Source of the DNA: Phymatolithon calcareum
Lineage: Eukaryota > Rhodophyta > Florideophyceae > Hapalidiales
Assembly: GCA_977006965.1 (NCBI GenBank)
Contig: OZ345362.1
Span: 868,001-932,000 of the forward strand
DNA length: 64,000 nt
Direction: 5' to 3'
Part shown: in pieces, positions 1-10,327 of the stretch
Layout of the letters: each line of letters opens with the position of its first letter
Position numbering within the stretch: the first letter of the stretch is position 1
The notes under the pieces: generated by a model
Database searches by the model: none
Told to the model about the DNA's origin: nothing
The model's input: only the letters and a program-made list of their open reading frames with translations
Program-made: the position numbers and the translations under genes

Positions 1-489
1 CTTTGCGGAACGTTAATTCAATTCTTGCTTGTGACAGGACTCGAACCGGCGACCTCAACATTCTTGCCTGTATCATACCGAAATATGCGCGCAGGTGCGC
101 GGATTTGCACTATCCCTCTGGGTCACAAAAATTGTCTTCCGTGGTATCTCGATCAGGGCGCGCTGCGAGTCAGCGTTGCTGCAATGAATCACGGTACAGA
201 TGCGGGGCTAATTTAGGACGCGACCAATCCGGACTCAGGGAGAAAGTGACAAGCAACTCAGAGCGTGCGGTGAAAGCAAAAATCTTTACGCTGTACGTAC
301 ACGAATATGAAATCGTTCAGTAGCAGGCTAAGTGATTTTTTTAAGCATAGGTCAGGGCGTATTGAAAGCCTATATGGCTGGACGGCAGCAAGTTGAGAAT
401 CCAGTGCAAATTTGTGCCTGAGTTCAGATGTAGGAGTTTTTCGGAAACGAAGGAAATCGTCATCGATTCGCCATTCCGGTGGTTCGGGA
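1..489. other. No gene recognised; tRNA-like T-arm sequence
   Basis: Overlapping short open frames are present but show no domain. Bases 40-56 read on the minus strand as a T-loop-like GGTTCGAGTCC, but I cannot close an acceptor stem or D arm around it. It is treated as a relic, perhaps of a tRNA-derived repeat. Confidence 0.4.
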
Positions 490-868
490 AAATAAAGTGG
501 AATTGAAAGCAAGAAGAAGGATTGGATTTCTGTTTAATTGAAGCTCCCTTTGTCAATTATCATTGCACCTGAGAGACTTTTCGTTGCGCTAAAGTCCTTC
601 GCTTACGTTCTCATTAAGTAGTTGTGGACAGTATTAACTGCCATTTCCAGCATTCCTTTTTGAATATCGGAAAGTCGTTGTTTGGGCATTAAGGGCAAGA
701 AGAACGAGTGTGAGTTAAAATTTACGAACGCATCTGCAGAGAATCGAAAGCAATTACAACAAGAAGAAGAAATGTATATTTTTAATTAAAAGTTACCAAC
801 GCGTCTGCAGACGCAAGGGGCAACTTTGCCCTCGCAAAAAGGCAAGCACCAGCAATTTGAGAGCATAG
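490..868 (-). mobile_element. LINE 3'-end fragment
   Basis: Bases 513-700 are a close relative of the sequence split between 4180-4228 and 5298-5430, the 3' part of the LINE copy described there. Here the CCTGAG junction is intact and uninterrupted, so this copy shows what the locus at 4228/5293 looked like before the solo LTR inserted. Bases 755-800 contain GAA repeats followed by a TTTTAATTAAAAGTTACC motif that recurs at 3770-3830, 12600-12650, 23800-23860 and 32565-32605, and looks like a retroelement terminal segment. No intact coding is left. Confidence 0.6.
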
Positions 869-1099
869 TGTAGCGCCAGGCTCACTAGAACCCGACGTCA
901 CAGTGGTCCGAGAAGACCGGAGGAGAGAAAAAATGCGGGAGAGACAAAACAAAGAGAGACTGAAATGAGGAAAGAAAAGAGAGAGAGAAAGAGAAACAAA
1001 ACACGAAGAAAGGGAAAAGAGGAGTTACAGAAAACGGCGTCTTGAGGACGCGTGAGATGAATGGTGGAGAAAAGCGAATAAAAGGGAGGGTGCAAAGCG
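869..1099 (-). mobile_element. LTR fragment, 3' part, minus strand
   Basis: Starting at TGTAGCGCCAGGCTC this is the reverse complement, with many substitutions, of the right end of the solo LTR at 4233-5292. It includes the purine-rich stretch that mirrors the CT-rich region at 5180-5270. The match breaks at 1100 because a hAT-like element is inserted there. The LTR resumes at 2080. Confidence 0.7.
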
Positions 1100-1357
1100 T
1101 TGACAATCAGGGGTCGTGCGCAATCCATTGGTATTGCAATTAATTGCAATTCATAGCAATTCGACCCAAATTGGGTTCTGATGAAGAATTGCAATTCGAA
1201 TTGCTGGTCGGTAGGTTGTACGAAAGGGTATAGTTCAGCAAGAGCAGAGTTGAAGGAAATAACGATCACTTCAAATGTATCATGCGTAGTACGTGGTAAT
1301 TGGTTGTCGGTAGCATCTAATTTTATTATATAACTCGGGCCAGTATAAGCGTTCACC

Positions 1358-1429
1358 GGGGGAGCACTGCACCATTTTGGCCCAAATCAACTAAATAACT
1401 ATCGGGCCAAAATGTTGCCGTGCTCCCCT
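1358..1429. repeat. Inverted repeat inside the hAT-like element
   Basis: Arms 1358-1383 and 1404-1429 match at about 23 of 26 positions around a 20-base AT-rich loop. The core of each arm is a CCATTTTGGCCC-like sequence. Confidence 0.8.
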
Positions 1430-1479
1430 AGTGTTAGGTACGTAAAATTCTACGTACTGTATACAGTTACAACGTTCCT

Positions 1480-1563
1480 GAATTCAACCATCCATGTGCT
1501 CGTTCTATTGTAATGGTCTGCGCAGACCACTACAACAGAACGATCACATGGATGGTTGAATTC
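1480..1563. repeat. 84-bp near-perfect palindrome inside the hAT-like element
   Basis: Arms 1480-1521 and 1522-1563 are reverse complements at about 39 of 42 positions with no spacer. The outer ends read GAATTCAACCATCCATG. As RNA it would form one long hairpin. It may be a nested foldback element, or part of the transposon's own internal structure. Confidence 0.85.
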
Positions 1564-2079
1564 ATTCATCCGTTCAAGTATAACGGTATGGGTGTCTAGA
1601 GTGCCGTTTCTGAAAAGACAGATAGAAGAGTCAATATAAAAAGTGAAGTCGTACATTTATCCAAAGCACACTACCAGACCCAGTCGACAACACCTAAACA
1701 AATTTCGCTCTTCCAATCATGGTACTACCTATTCCGAAACCGAAGCCGAAACAAGTTGTACAGCAGCTAATGCAACTCCTTCGCGAACAGCCTCGAGATA
1801 TCCATTCACGTCAATCAACCGCTCTTATTGGGATGATCAAACTGTGAAGGAAGCTATGTCAAGCGTTGTCAACCAGCGTGTTGAACAGGCTATCGCAGAA
1901 GACGAAAGTTTCGTACACCTAGGAGAAGAGGCATGAATAAACAATTAACTTGACTATTGCGGGAAGTATTCAAATTGCAATCCGAATTGCTGACTAACCG
2001 TAGTGAGCAATTGAATTGTTTAATTGCGCGACAAACAGCAATGTCGAGCAATGGAATTGGCACTACCCCTGTTGACAAT

Positions 2080-2510
2080 ATCGGCAACGTTGGATGATGG
2101 CGACCTTGGAAGGGCCGTCGAGCTTGAGGCGGACGCGCGAAAAGAAAAGGATGGATCTGTCGCTGAGTTCCCGCCGTACTGGCTTGCACGGCGAGGAAGC
2201 GAACAGGAAGGGTGGGAAATCTCCGACTTCGCGTGGTCGAAGGGACTCACAAGCGTGATGCGTGTAGGATCCAAGCAATCGAGCTGAAATCCAGAAACCT
2301 CCACCTTCCCTTACTAAACGGAAGGGACAAACTATCTTATGTACTATTAGCAAAGAGAAAAACACAAATTCTACATGCACATGGGATACGTTCCTCGTGT
2401 GGCCCAGCGGATCACCTAGACAAGGCAACTAAAGTCGCGAGCCTCTGATTCGGCGTTCCATGTGGATCGCGATCAAAGGTTCGTGGCGTACAGTCGCGAA
2501 AAACAGAAGC
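2080..2510 (-). mobile_element. LTR fragment, 5' part, minus strand
   Basis: This is the reverse complement of roughly 4250-4680 of the solo LTR. Shared blocks include the TCGCGTGGTCGAAGGGACT region and the promoter-proximal segment (here 2300-2345). Together with 869-1099 it is one minus-strand LTR split by the hAT-like element. The 5' end fades out around 2500. The middle of the LTR (about 4680-5150) has no counterpart, so this copy also carries an internal deletion. Confidence 0.7.
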
Positions 2511-3332
2511 GCTTACTGCATTCCTTACAGACTCAGCCTTACTGTCGTGTCCGGGAATAGCATTGCAACGGAAAGGAAAAATGCAGTGGGCGCTACACAT
2601 AGTCGTTGCTACGGTCTGCACGCGTAGCAAGATGATCCATGGTGGAAAATATATGAATTGTCAATACTTTTCCGAATGGCATTGGCAAACGCTGCACACT
2701 GCGCGTACCAAAGCCATCATGAAATATCAATACTTTTACTTTTCGAGGCAGCCTCTGCACCAAGTCAGTCATTGGATAGATAATGTAAAACTATAACAAA
2801 CAAGATCGGGGAAATTATAAGTTTTTTTGAGGAGTCGTCAACGGCGGCATTCGCCAACATTACATTATCATTTTTCTGACGTTAGATCTCCATGGCCAGA
2901 AGTTTTTCTATCGCCGTTTTTGTTTCGTCATCACAAGACCCTTCTACTTGTGGTGCTCTGTGCTGTTAAGGTATGCATTTTCCGGTGGCCGTCATCACAG
3001 ACTAGGCACAGAGTCTGGGTGATGTCGCTGGGGCTGAGGCTCATGTACAGTCTCGTTTGCGTGTCCCTCTAGAGACTCAGTGATGACTGGATCGTGTTGG
3101 TCTTCCCTAGAGTCCATACTGCCGAATACTCTGATTTTGACATTGTTTTTCGCGTATCGCTATTTCGGGATTTTTCTCGTGTCGCTTCTGCTTCTGCTGT
3201 CGCCGTAGCTCGAGCGTCACTTCGGTCTTTTCGGTCCATCACAATAGAGCCGTCCAGTTCCATTGCTTCTGCAGTTTCTACTGGCTCTTTCTCAGCAATT
3301 TTCGTGTACCATACGTACGGCACACGATCTCG
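2511..3332. other. Repeat-derived spacer, no confident gene
   Basis: Bases 2650-2710 and 2718-2805 are two related stretches containing ATCAATACTTTT or GTCAATACTTTT followed by AACTATAACA. A third relative lies at 3405-3495. An 84-residue minus-strand frame at 3069-3323, rich in charged residues, is open, but so is the opposite strand, and no domain is recognisable. Confidence 0.4.
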
Positions 3333-3561
3333 TTTGGTAATGTGCCTTCAGGGTACCCAGAAGGCACATTACCAAATGAATATATTGATATGTATGCCAA
3401 CGCCGTCATGAATTGTCAATACTTTTTAAGACAGCCTCGGCACCAGCCAGGTCAGCTAATGGCTAGAGAACGTCCAACTATAACAGACAAGATTACGTAC
3501 CATGCCCCGAAGGCACAGTACCAAATGAACATGTTAACATGTTCATTTGGTAATGTGCCTT
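3333..3561. repeat. Palindrome-capped repeat
   Basis: A hairpin at 3333-3376 (17-bp perfect arms, 10-base loop) and a palindrome at 3510-3561 (26-bp arms, no spacer, one mismatch) both contain TTTGGTAATGTGCCTT. That word therefore occurs four times, twice per strand. The intervening 130 bp belongs to the repeat family also seen at 2650-2805. It may be a small foldback-type element. Confidence 0.65.
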
Positions 3562-3639
3562 CTGAGGCCTGGAATAACTATTTTTCCCAATCCCAAACAG
3601 TACCACTACTAGCCAAGGACAAAAATTTCAATTTTTAAC

Positions 3640-4160
3640 CAACCTCTGGTCTCCTTCGCGACCAGAGGTTGGTTTTTCTACCCCACTGAATCGTGTTCCA
3701 CCAACAAGAAAAGTAACTCATCCATAGACAGAATATAACAAAAAACTCTTGGCACTAGGAAATTTTCCCCAAGCGCAGATGCGTCGGTAACTTTTAAATA
3801 AAAGTCTAGCTTTCTTCTTCTTCTTCATGTACAGGGCAGAATTTTATGCTTTATTTTAGAAGTCTTCAGCGCCGGCACACGACAACACCAGAGCAACATT
3901 TCATTGCGCTGTGACCCTTCCGGGGAAGACTACAACGTATCGCCTCAATCAGGGGTCGCAATGGACAGATTTTCCGCTTTTCCGCTCACAATCCGATCGA
4001 CTGAACGGATTCTAAGCCAAAATTTTGACCACAATTGCTCGGCTGATTCAAAGTGGATCAGGGTTAGGAAGAAAGTTTCAATTTTGAACGACCGATTTTC
4101 TCAGCACAAAAGCGGGCGGAAAGTATACTTGAAACAAAAGAACGGGAAGGGAGCGGGTTG
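3640..4160 (-). mobile_element. LINE 3'-tail fragments
   Basis: Bases 3636-3678 form a hairpin (CCAACCTCTGGTC and its reverse complement). Bases 3765-3830 carry the minus-strand form of the AAAGTTACC/GAA-repeat terminal segment. Bases 3845-3945 match, in the minus orientation, the LINE 3' tail seen at 18180-18285 and 24160-24260, including the CACCAGAGCA block. A CAGGGGTCGCAATGG start at 3949 resembles the hAT-like ends at 1108 and 58744, but no partner end was found. Confidence 0.5.
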
Positions 4161-4227
4161 AGGAGATTTAATGGATTGGATTGGATTTCTGCTTAATTGA
4201 AGCTCCTTTTGTTAACTATCATTGAAC
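4161..4227 (-). mobile_element. LINE 3' end, distal part
   Basis: Contains the same sequence as 513-560 (TGGATTTCTGCTTAATTGAAG). It is the outer piece of a LINE whose body continues at 5298; a solo LTR separates the two. Confidence 0.65.
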
Positions 4228-4232
4228 CTGAG

Positions 4233-5292
4233 TGTAGCGCCCGCTGTTATGTCGCTGTCCCAAGGCGGTCTCTTTTTCCTCTCGCGACTGTACGCCGCAC
4301 AACTTGGATCGCGATAGTCATGCTGCTCGTGGTAGGTGATCTGTTGGGCCATACCTGCACGTGTCTCTCGTGTGTCTATGCGCTGCATCGCTGTCTTTTG
4401 CGTAGGTTGTGGTATATAAGCTAGTTTGTTCCTTCCTCTGAGTAAAGGAAGGTGGGGGAGTTCTGGATTTCGGCTCGATTGCTTGGATCAAGCACGCGCA
4501 ATGTTCGCCTGACAGTCCCTTCGACCACGCGGAGTCGGAGCTCTTCCGAACCTTCTTGTTCTCAACCGTCGTCATGCAAGCCAGCACGGAGGCAACTGCG
4601 TTCAAGTTTCCCTTTTTCGTGCGTCCGTGCGAAGATCGACGGCCAAGCCATGGTCGCCGCCTAAAGACGGCGTCGTTTTCTCCTTCCTTTCTCTTTTGCC
4701 TTTCGTCATGTCGTAAGCGGCGCAGTGGACGTCCGTTCGACTAGTCTCCACGCTTATTCTTCTTCGTTTCCTCGAAGGCCCGCGCTCGTGTTCGTCCACA
4801 CGATCGCTGGAGTTACCGTGTGGCAATCTTGCCCGTTTTGTGTTGCAAGTTGCGCTTATCATCTGGACCTAAGTGCTCCTCACGTCGAGCTTCCGAGGCC
4901 CTATTCGGCGTAGCCTCGCCCTCGTATCTCATCCATGCGACCGCTTGTGTTCCCGCAAAGCTGTGGAGTGTCCTCCGTGACCTGCATTACCGACTTCGCC
5001 CTGGTTCAAGTCGCGTCTATCTCTATTCACCCTCATCTACCTCGTCAAGCTTCTGAAGCCCTGTTCGGCGTAGCCTTGCGCTCGTGTTCTACGTTCACGA
5101 CCGCTTGCGTTCCCGCAAAGCCATGGAGTACTACGATGGTGGACGCCTAGTTTGTCCGCTGGTCTGGGGGTTTTGGTTGCTTGTCTTTCTTTCCTCCTCT
5201 TTTGTCTTGTCTCTCCCGCTCTTTTCGTCTCTCTCCTCTCTTGGGCTTTTCTCTCCCATGTGGCGTCGGGTTCTTTGGAGCCTGGCGCAACA
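4233..5292 (+). mobile_element. Solo LTR of an LTR retrotransposon
   Basis: The 1060-bp unit begins TGTAGCGCC and ends GGCGCAACA, that is the TG...CA ends typical of LTRs inside a 9-bp inverted repeat with one mismatch. It is flanked by an exact 5-bp duplication, CTGAG (4228-4232 and 5293-5297). The uninterrupted homologous site at about 565-575 has a single CCTGAG. No internal retrotransposon sequence is present, so recombination between two LTRs has left a solo copy. A diverged, minus-strand copy lies at 869-2510. The right third is strongly CT-rich. Orientation is assigned from the TATA box at 4413. I cannot tell gypsy from copia. Confidence 0.85.
4413..4420 (+). promoter_or_regulatory. 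LTR TATA box
   Basis: TATATAAG followed by CTAG in the solo LTR. The same TATATAAGCTAG string occurs at 7567-7578, which supports a core promoter of a retroelement. Confidence 0.5.
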
Positions 5293-5297
5293 CTGAG

Positions 5298-7190
5298 AGA
5301 CTTTTTATTGCGCTACAATCCTTCGCTTACATTCTCATTTAAGTAGTTTTGCTTTCGGATATTTTCTTTGGACAGTATCAACTGCCATTTCTAGCATTTC
5401 TTTTTGAATATCTGAGAATCGTTGTTTGAGCATTAAGTTTGAAATATCCTTGAGTGCTTCATCAAGTTCAGAATCTTCGTTTTTTGCTTGCTCTTGCCGG
5501 GAGTATGGGAAGCGGAGAAATAAGCAGTGCTTGAAAAAGAAGCCAGTGCTTCCCTTTTTTGAGGGTTAGAAATGGTGGTAGCTCGTTCTTGATGGGCCGA
5601 GGAGGGCGCCGGCCCTCCCGTCCAGCGGCTTTAGGGATATTTGATGATTGTATATTGAGAGCTCCCAAAGCCTCACCTTGGAGTAACAGGGTAGCTCTTG
5701 CGATATTCTCTACGCTAAAGTCGTCTGGCTACTCAAAACGTTCTTGATTCGTAATTCTCTCACAACAAGAGCTCCTGTGAGTCTCTTGAACTCAAACTCA
5801 ATTTCTGTACTCATCTTCGACGACGCTAGAGTACGTTGTACGGAGACTAGTTCGATCACCGCGGTAATCCAACTGTAGACACCCAATACTGATTTTCTCC
5901 AAAGGGGTGCTCGGTTGAATGTCAACCTTACGCACCTTAAACGTGTTGTTCTTTCTCCTATGTAAAGGATCTTTGGTAGTTTGCCTTCAGTAGGAATCTT
6001 CATTGATCTTCCTTCTTCTTCATTTTCCCACAACTTAATTGTTTCTTCTCTCCTGCTCTTCTTCGGACGGATCCCTCCTGGGCATTCTGAAGGGCTTGCC
6101 GCAAGTCTTCATAAATCTTGAGATATTCAATATCCTTCATTGCTTCCTTTATGTCCTCATCTCTTCCGAAGTACTCTTCTGTTTCTTCAAGGCGCTTTTT
6201 GTGTCTTACCAGGCTTAATGCAAACCTTTCTGTTTGATGACGTCTCCTTATCTTTGGTGGTACCAGTCGGCACAGAACTCGCATTCGGTCCGGGCGGTGT
6301 TCGGCATAATTACAGCGGCTTTAGGATGGAGACATGCATCCCATCCTTCGTTTGCGTTCTTCTGCGTTCTTGCGTTTACATTTGTCGTGGCATCTAGGTT
6401 GCGCGCAAACATCTCTGTAGAGGTACAGAGAAGAGATTTGTGAAGCACATCGTTTGTCGCGTTCAATATTGCCAGTCGTGTTGCCCCCTTGGGAAGCTCA
6501 AGTGCCTGTTTTCTTCGAAGTTTCTGTGCTGTTATGAACTTGAAGCTCAAATGCGCTTGGCGAAGCTGAATGGACTCCAGGCGGCATATTCCTCGAAAGC
6601 AGGCCTGCATGTTCTTGCACAAGGTGCCGAACATTCTTGAGAACAGGTTGCTCTCTAGACCGTCCTGTGCGCGGAGGATGTTACTCGTGAGGTCTGCGAA
6701 CGGGAGAAGATACTCCGTCATTGGCCGGACGAGCGCCTTATATAGTCTTAAGCATGTCGAGGGTGTGAACCCTTTCCCGTGGAGTCCGATTTTTCCGAGA
6801 ACGATCAATCAATTCTGTGCAGCATCTATTCTGGAAAGCGTAAAAGTTTCTGTTACGCCATCCGAAGATATAGATATGCCCAAGTATGTACTTTCAGACA
6901 CAGTCTCGATATCTTTTCTTGCGGAAACGAATTTGAAACTTTCGCCATTCGGAGTTATGACGCAACTCTTCCCGACAGTAGTATTCCAAACCATCTCGGT
7001 AGAGGCGGCCCAGTCTGAGGCGATGTCCTGGAGCAATTGTATGCGAAGGATGACGTCATCCGCGAGAAGCGTAGCAAGGCTTTTAGAATAATGAAACGGA
7101 ATTCTTGACAAGCTCCGAGCAAGAACCTCCATGAATGTCGCAGATTCGATCCTGCGAGAAGAAACTATCACCTCTCATCGATCGTGAGCC
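5298..7190 (-). mobile_element. LINE reverse transcriptase fragment, broken
   Basis: On the minus strand, from right to left: residues around 7050-7075 give LLADDVIL, the catalytic YADD-type box of a LINE reverse transcriptase. It is followed by YLGISISSDG (about 6890) and the thumb/C-terminal region. The conserved HRPDRMRVLCRLVPP block straddles 6250-6300 with a frameshift, because the two neighbouring frames meet there. Downstream come charged C-terminal blocks (6000-6284, 5710-6033, 5468-5668). The 5' part with endonuclease is missing (5' truncation near 7190), and frameshifts make it inactive. Its 3' untranslated region was interrupted by the solo LTR. Confidence 0.8.
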
Positions 7191-7649
7191 AGGCAGACAG
7201 TGATCCCTCGACATATGAACCGTTCATCTATCGGTTATATGTGCTCACCCTGGCACACCCTCATCGAACCAGTCAATGGTCAAGCAACGATCACCCGTGA
7301 TTGACGTTCAAGATGAGAAGACTATCAATATTGTCGGTTGTGTACCGACAAAAGCCTACAGAATACCTAACCGAAACAAGAGCTCGCTGTGCAGAACACC
7401 GAGCACAGCTCTGGAGACTATCTGCAAAGCTTACGCTACATTGCTAGCACCTAACGGCACGCATACGTTGCGAACCGAAACATCTCGATTAGCGTGCGGT
7501 TCATTGTCTGCAATAGACTACAGTCTAAGCCAAATCAATCTCGAGCTCCCCCCTGTAGATGGGTACTATATAAGCTAGAATAGTTTCCCATCTAATTAAA
7601 CTCGGTAAGTCGGAATCAAGTCCAAGTACACACATCCTACTTCACACAC
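7191..7649 (+). other. Possible LTR-derived spacer with TATA motif
   Basis: This lies between two LINE fragments and has no coding. TATATAAGCTAG at 7567-7578 is identical to the promoter region of the solo LTR, so a relic LTR of a different element is possible. I could not find matching TG...CA ends with a target duplication. Confidence 0.35.
7567..7574 (+). promoter_or_regulatory. TATA-like box
   Basis: TATATAAG followed by CTAG, as at 4413. Activity is unknown. Confidence 0.35.
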
Positions 7650-7739
7650 CTTTCTTTCTTTCTTTAATGCAGAATGCGTTAATTAACGCCAGAACTAACC
7701 CTAGAGTAAGTTCTCATTGTTCAATTATTGGAGTAGCTC

Positions 7740-8722
7740 TACGGGTCTCTCCCTGCACAGATTTTCTACGTGTTGTCTCGCACTCTTCCGATGAATTTTC
7801 GTCGAGAGGCTGTCCTCTCAGAACAGTGTAGGATGAAGTGCTCCACTGTCTCCTTGACGCCATACGGGCACATCTTGCATACTGGGTCGTAGAGAATCGG
7901 TTCATTCTCGCTGTGTCCATGGTGAAAGCTTGCCACAATAGAGCTGCAGTTCTCTATGAGCTGGTGAAGTACCACCTCTGCACGTCTCTGCGAGATGTGC
8001 AGATCTTTTGGAAGCGTAGGAAGGGTCACTGGTTTGCTTCTACAGGGCGGCTTGATGATGGATCGTGCCACTTCCAAAGTGAGAGGTATCGCTTGGTGCA
8101 GCGCCAGACTCGATTTCGAAATTCCCCGTCGCGCAAATTCATCAGCAGCCTCATTCTTCGCGACGCCGCAGTGACTCGGTATCCAAACAAACTCTATCTG
8201 AATCTCGCATGAAAATAACCGCTCCATAAGGTTCCATAGATTCCGGACCATGTCACCAAACATCCGCGTTTGTCCGTTGAGCGCGTCTATGCAGCTACCG
8301 CTGTCAATAAACCATCTGATAGTGCTGCCGCAGGAAAGTTGTAGCGTTAACGTTGCTTGGAAGGCCTGTACGGCGGCAAATGCCTCCGCGTCAAATGAAG
8401 AGCCGACAGTCCCAACGGCCAGCGCTCCTTCCATAACAGTTTCTTCGCCGCGCAAAATCAGAATACCAGCTCCGCCGACCTGGAATGAGATTGTACGATA
8501 CATGTCGAGTGTGTCACCTTCTTCGTCGCACACGGTAACGCGTTGTTTCGAGGCGGTCAGGGTCGTTGAGTATGCATGCTCTTCTCCGTCGTCGTAGGCC
8601 AAGAGGATGTCCGGGGGCCTGCCGTGCCGAGACTCAAAACGTTTCGCTGCTTCGTGGTTCTGGTATTGAGAGGGACTGAATTTGCTCAACGTCGCAGTAT
8701 ACCAACCTTCATCCCATTTCAC
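7740..8722 (-). pseudogene. RNase H domain of LINE family B
   Basis: The open frame 7766-8722 (318 residues) carries GGAGILIL, an acidic position in SFDAEAFAAVQAF, FIDSGSCIDAL, WIPSHCGV and NEAADEFA, the order of RNase H motifs around the catalytic acids. The first catalytic aspartate (the usual TDGS) is not obvious. A C-terminal segment with CKMCPYGVKETVEHFILHC is a CCHC-like zinc motif commonly found at the end of such LINE proteins. The continuation in another frame (VEDLCREGPVE) reaches 7740. RNase H would remove RNA from the hybrid during retrotransposition. Confidence 0.85.
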
Positions 8723-8827
8723 GGAGACTCGTTCTCCATGTCAGGTCGCAGACAAATTCATGCGGTACTTTTCCGACACTTCCGTCCGTCCATATTTCGA
8801 TATCGGCTGGTTGTGCTGCATTTCTCT

Positions 8828-9408
8828 CTAGAAGAAAAGCTTCTGTTGCGGTACGCTTCTCCTCTGGATCATCCTTCGCCGAAACAGGAGTCGTGAAGGT
8901 TGAAAACCTGTTACTTGAGCTGTCCTTCTGAATTTGTGGTTGGATACCATTGCAGGGGAGCGCAAGGATCCTTTATCCGCCAGATGGTAGGTGCTCGAGT
9001 CCCTCCACGACCCTACGTGGCGTCTAGAGTTCAACATATTTGTCTGGCTTGTGCGAGCCATAGGAGTGTCCGGTAGAAGTCGAAGTGCTTTGTCCATAAC
9101 AAGAGTATCTTGCATCTCTTCAATAGCTCGCAGGCTACACATCCCAGTCAGTGACCGGAGCTTGGCATTTGTCGTAGCTTTCAAACAGCTGCTCGAGCAG
9201 CTTCGTTCCGAGCGACTTCTACTTGCTTTATGTGGACGTCGAAGCCGTGTAGAGCGAAAGCTGATGCACCGTATAGCGCAGTTGGCTCGCAGTGGCTCTT
9301 ACGAAAAGCTTCCATCGTTGATGATTCCGCGCCCCAAGATGTTCCGCCGAGCGCTCGGATGAGACAGGTCTTGAACCGCAGTTTCTGGCTCACTTCCCGA
9401 AAATGCAA
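8828..9408 (-). pseudogene. LINE family B region between reverse transcriptase and RNase H
   Basis: Two open frames (9181-9408 and 8828-9184) encode SQKLRFKTCLIRALGG... and SLTGMCSLRAIEEMQ, the connection/thumb region. The first block recurs in the truncated copy at 63640-63720, where it is fused directly to RNase H. Confidence 0.65.
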
Positions 9409-9516
9409 TTTGAAGCTCAGTCGTTGGTCGAAATGAACTCCGAGGAACTTGTATGCCGCAACTGCGTCTATTGCCTCGCCATCGATATTGACTTCACGGT
9501 CAATAATTTCCTGCGG

Positions 9517-10322
9517 TTAGCGTCCGAGTGCAGCAAATCCTAGCACCTTGCATTTCCGAGCATTCACCTTGATTCGCAAACGGCTGCATAGACCGGAGAG
9601 TATCTCGGCAGGCTCATTGAGCTTTGAGATGACGTCATCCCAAGAGCTGGTGGTGGCATGGAAGCTGGTATCGTCTGCGAAACTAAATTGAACAATGTCG
9701 CCAAGACGTACATCTAAGTCCAATATGTATAAGTTCCAAAGATTTGGCGACAACGAGCTCCCTTGGGTAGCCCGGATCCAAGAACACGCGACCGACCGAC
9801 GGTGTTGATGTGTCGACCCCGGGCTCGGCGATCCGTCAAGTACGAATGAATCCAGCAGAGCATATTTGGAGGGCAATTAAGGCCCACCATTCTTAGAAGG
9901 AGCGCTGGAATCACAACACGATCGTATGCAGCGCTGAAATCCACGAAAAGGGCTGCGCTTTTAAGCCGACGGGAGAATGCGTCTGCCGTACTCTGCGCCA
10001 TTGCGGCTATATGCTCGTGGGTGTTTTTGAATCCTCCTTGTGTTGATGGAAGTTTCGATTCCACCCATTTCGTTAAACGCAATCCGATAAGGCGCTGAGC
10101 AATACGGTTGACAATTGATGACAGGGAAATAGGACGAAGGGTATTTGGATCATTCGGTTTGGTTATGCCGATGAGCAGCACCACTCTCCATGCAGTCGGT
10201 ACAGTACCCTCGCGCCAGGTTCTGTTCACAAGGCCTAAGAGACGACCTTTAGCCATTGGAGAAAAGTGGCGAATGAATTCCACCTCTACTGTATCTGGGC
10301 CAGTTGCAGTACGTATTGGCAT
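9517..10322 (-). pseudogene. Reverse transcriptase domain of LINE family B
   Basis: Frame 9714-10322 has TATGPDTVEVEFI, LRPISLSSIVNRIAQRLI and ALFVDFSAAYDRV, the first catalytic aspartate region. The following frame 9517-9876 has FSFADDTSFHA, the FADD catalytic pair, and a GLCSRLRIKVNARKCKVL block. A frameshift around 9780 separates them. The catalytic residues themselves look intact, which suggests a relatively recent loss. Confidence 0.85.
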
Positions 10323-10327
10323 TGCAC

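Larger units (their letters stand above)
1108..2071. mobile_element. Non-autonomous hAT-like DNA transposon
   Basis: The 964-bp element has inverted ends that both begin CAGGGGT (left CAGGGGTCGTGC, right end reverse complement CAGGGGTAGTGCC). It is flanked by a perfect 8-bp duplication, TTGACAAT, at 1100-1107 and 2072-2079. Ends starting CAGGG with 8-bp target duplications are hallmarks of the hAT superfamily. No transposase-like frame is visible inside, so it needs a transposase supplied from elsewhere. Sub-terminal regions are rich in CAATTG/GCAATT words. It sits inside a minus-strand LTR copy, so it is younger than that LTR. Two long palindromes lie in its centre. Confidence 0.85.

Noticed and set aside
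30-105. tRNA gene on the minus strand, suggested by GGTTCGAGTCC
   Set aside because: The T-stem is imperfect and no acceptor stem or D arm could be closed around it.
898-1356. 152-residue minus-strand frame as a gene
   Set aside because: It crosses the junction between an LTR fragment and the hAT-like element and has low-complexity composition from the CT-rich LTR.
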